Below, piece after piece: positions 63,740-64,000 of a stretch of 64,000 nucleotides of DNA. The position numbers and the translations under genes are program-made. The notes under the pieces are model-generated. The model was given only the letters and a program-made list of their open reading frames with translations, searched no databases and had not been told where the DNA came from. Each line of letters begins with the position of its first letter. Position 1 is the stretch's first letter. The DNA comes from Salinicola halophilus (GTDB lineage Bacteria > Pseudomonadota > Gammaproteobacteria > Pseudomonadales > Halomonadaceae): the NCBI RefSeq assembly GCF_003206155.1, contig NZ_PZJV01000005.1, positions 46,570-110,569 of the forward strand. The letters run 5' to 3'.

Positions 63740-64000
63740 GCAGCGTCATCCAATGATCAAAAGCGTATTCTAGCGAAGTTCGCTGGCCCTCGATAACACT
63801 CCCCTTTAGACACCCTCTAGGGCGATCTACAGGATCATCGTCAGGAATCCGCGTATTCACGAGCTCTAAAAGCTCGAGTGAGGGCAAGGAGGCAAATAGG
63901 AGCTTCGATGGGCTGTTTTAGGAAGGCGTATCAGCGTAAGACGCCCCCGTCATCCCACACGGGGTGGCATGGCCGCAAGCGCGTTCGGCATGCGCGGGCA
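63740..64000. other. upstream region of birA, no gene recognised
   Basis: A possible birA promoter on the minus strand is TTATCG (63791-63796), 18 nt, TAGAAT (63767-63772). The palindrome AGCGAA-g-TTCGCT (63772-63784) borders that -10. Two further hairpins, CGAGCT-N5-AGCTCG (63860-63876) and CCCCGT-N8-ACGGGG (63945-63964), lie upstream. I see no rRNA or tRNA sequence in it. Confidence 0.4.

Noticed and set aside
63740..64000. rRNA operon or 5S rRNA upstream of birA
   Set aside because: No 5S, 16S or 23S sequence could be recognised; only hairpins and a weak promoter are present.

Overview
The window is chromosomal DNA from a Gammaproteobacterium, most likely of the family Halomonadaceae (Salinicola, Kushneria, Chromohalobacter or Halomonas type). 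This rests on high G+C, acidic proteins, and gene orders that I know from Halomonadaceae and Pseudomonas: ssb / MFS / uvrA next to rplQ, a complete alpha-spc-S10-str-rpoBC-L10-L11-secE block, and a tRNA cluster next to birA. The genus is not assigned. No insertion sequence, prophage, integrase, rRNA gene or CRISPR array was seen.

Layout. 1-2952: the end of a membrane cytochrome b561 gene, a Tat-exported molybdopterin (sulfite-oxidase family) oxidoreductase, and two tandem paralogues of a small secreted OB-like (DUF5666-type) protein. 3020-6319: a tiny membrane protein and RapA. 6345-10427: a light/DNA-repair module with a TIGR01777 epimerase, a long regulatory spacer carrying TGTACA-type palindromes, a LitR/CarH-type MerR regulator and a CPD photolyase. 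10517-12352: a PAS-GGDEF-EAL cyclic-di-GMP protein. 12606-14352: fabA-fabB for unsaturated fatty acids. 14506-16175: an acyltransferase coupled to an RmlD-like protein. 16389-19413: an SMP-30/gluconolactonase and an OPT transporter. 19654-25927: pgaABCD for poly-N-acetylglucosamine export. 26174-31385: ssb and a YajR-type MFS transporter, divergent from uvrA.

31540-61991, all on the minus strand, is the central information-processing block. In order of transcription it reads secE-nusG, rplK-rplA, rplJ-rplL, rpoB-rpoC, rpsL-rpsG-fusA-tuf, rpsJ to rpsQ (S10), rplN to rpmJ (spc) and rpsM to rplQ (alpha). Upstream of it lie tRNA-Tyr, tRNA-Gly, tRNA-Thr, a terminator, then tRNA-Trp, with birA beyond them. 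The tuf copy that sits between tRNA-Thr and tRNA-Trp in Pseudomonas is absent. Several promoters can be read directly, including a perfect TTGACA-N17-TATAAT before rpsJ, along with intrinsic terminators, an L10-type leader, and an rplL-rpoB attenuator with a processing-type hairpin.

The most interesting signal is in 7251-7982. A perfect 16-bp palindrome fills the spacer of the epimerase promoter. About 430 bp away a perfect TTGTACA-N12-TGTACAA operator is joined to a second perfect inverted repeat. These sites flank a MerR regulator that lacks the cobalamin-binding His motif, followed by a photolyase gene. This looks like a blue-light-responsive regulon of the B12-independent LitR class whose photosensor is not in the window.
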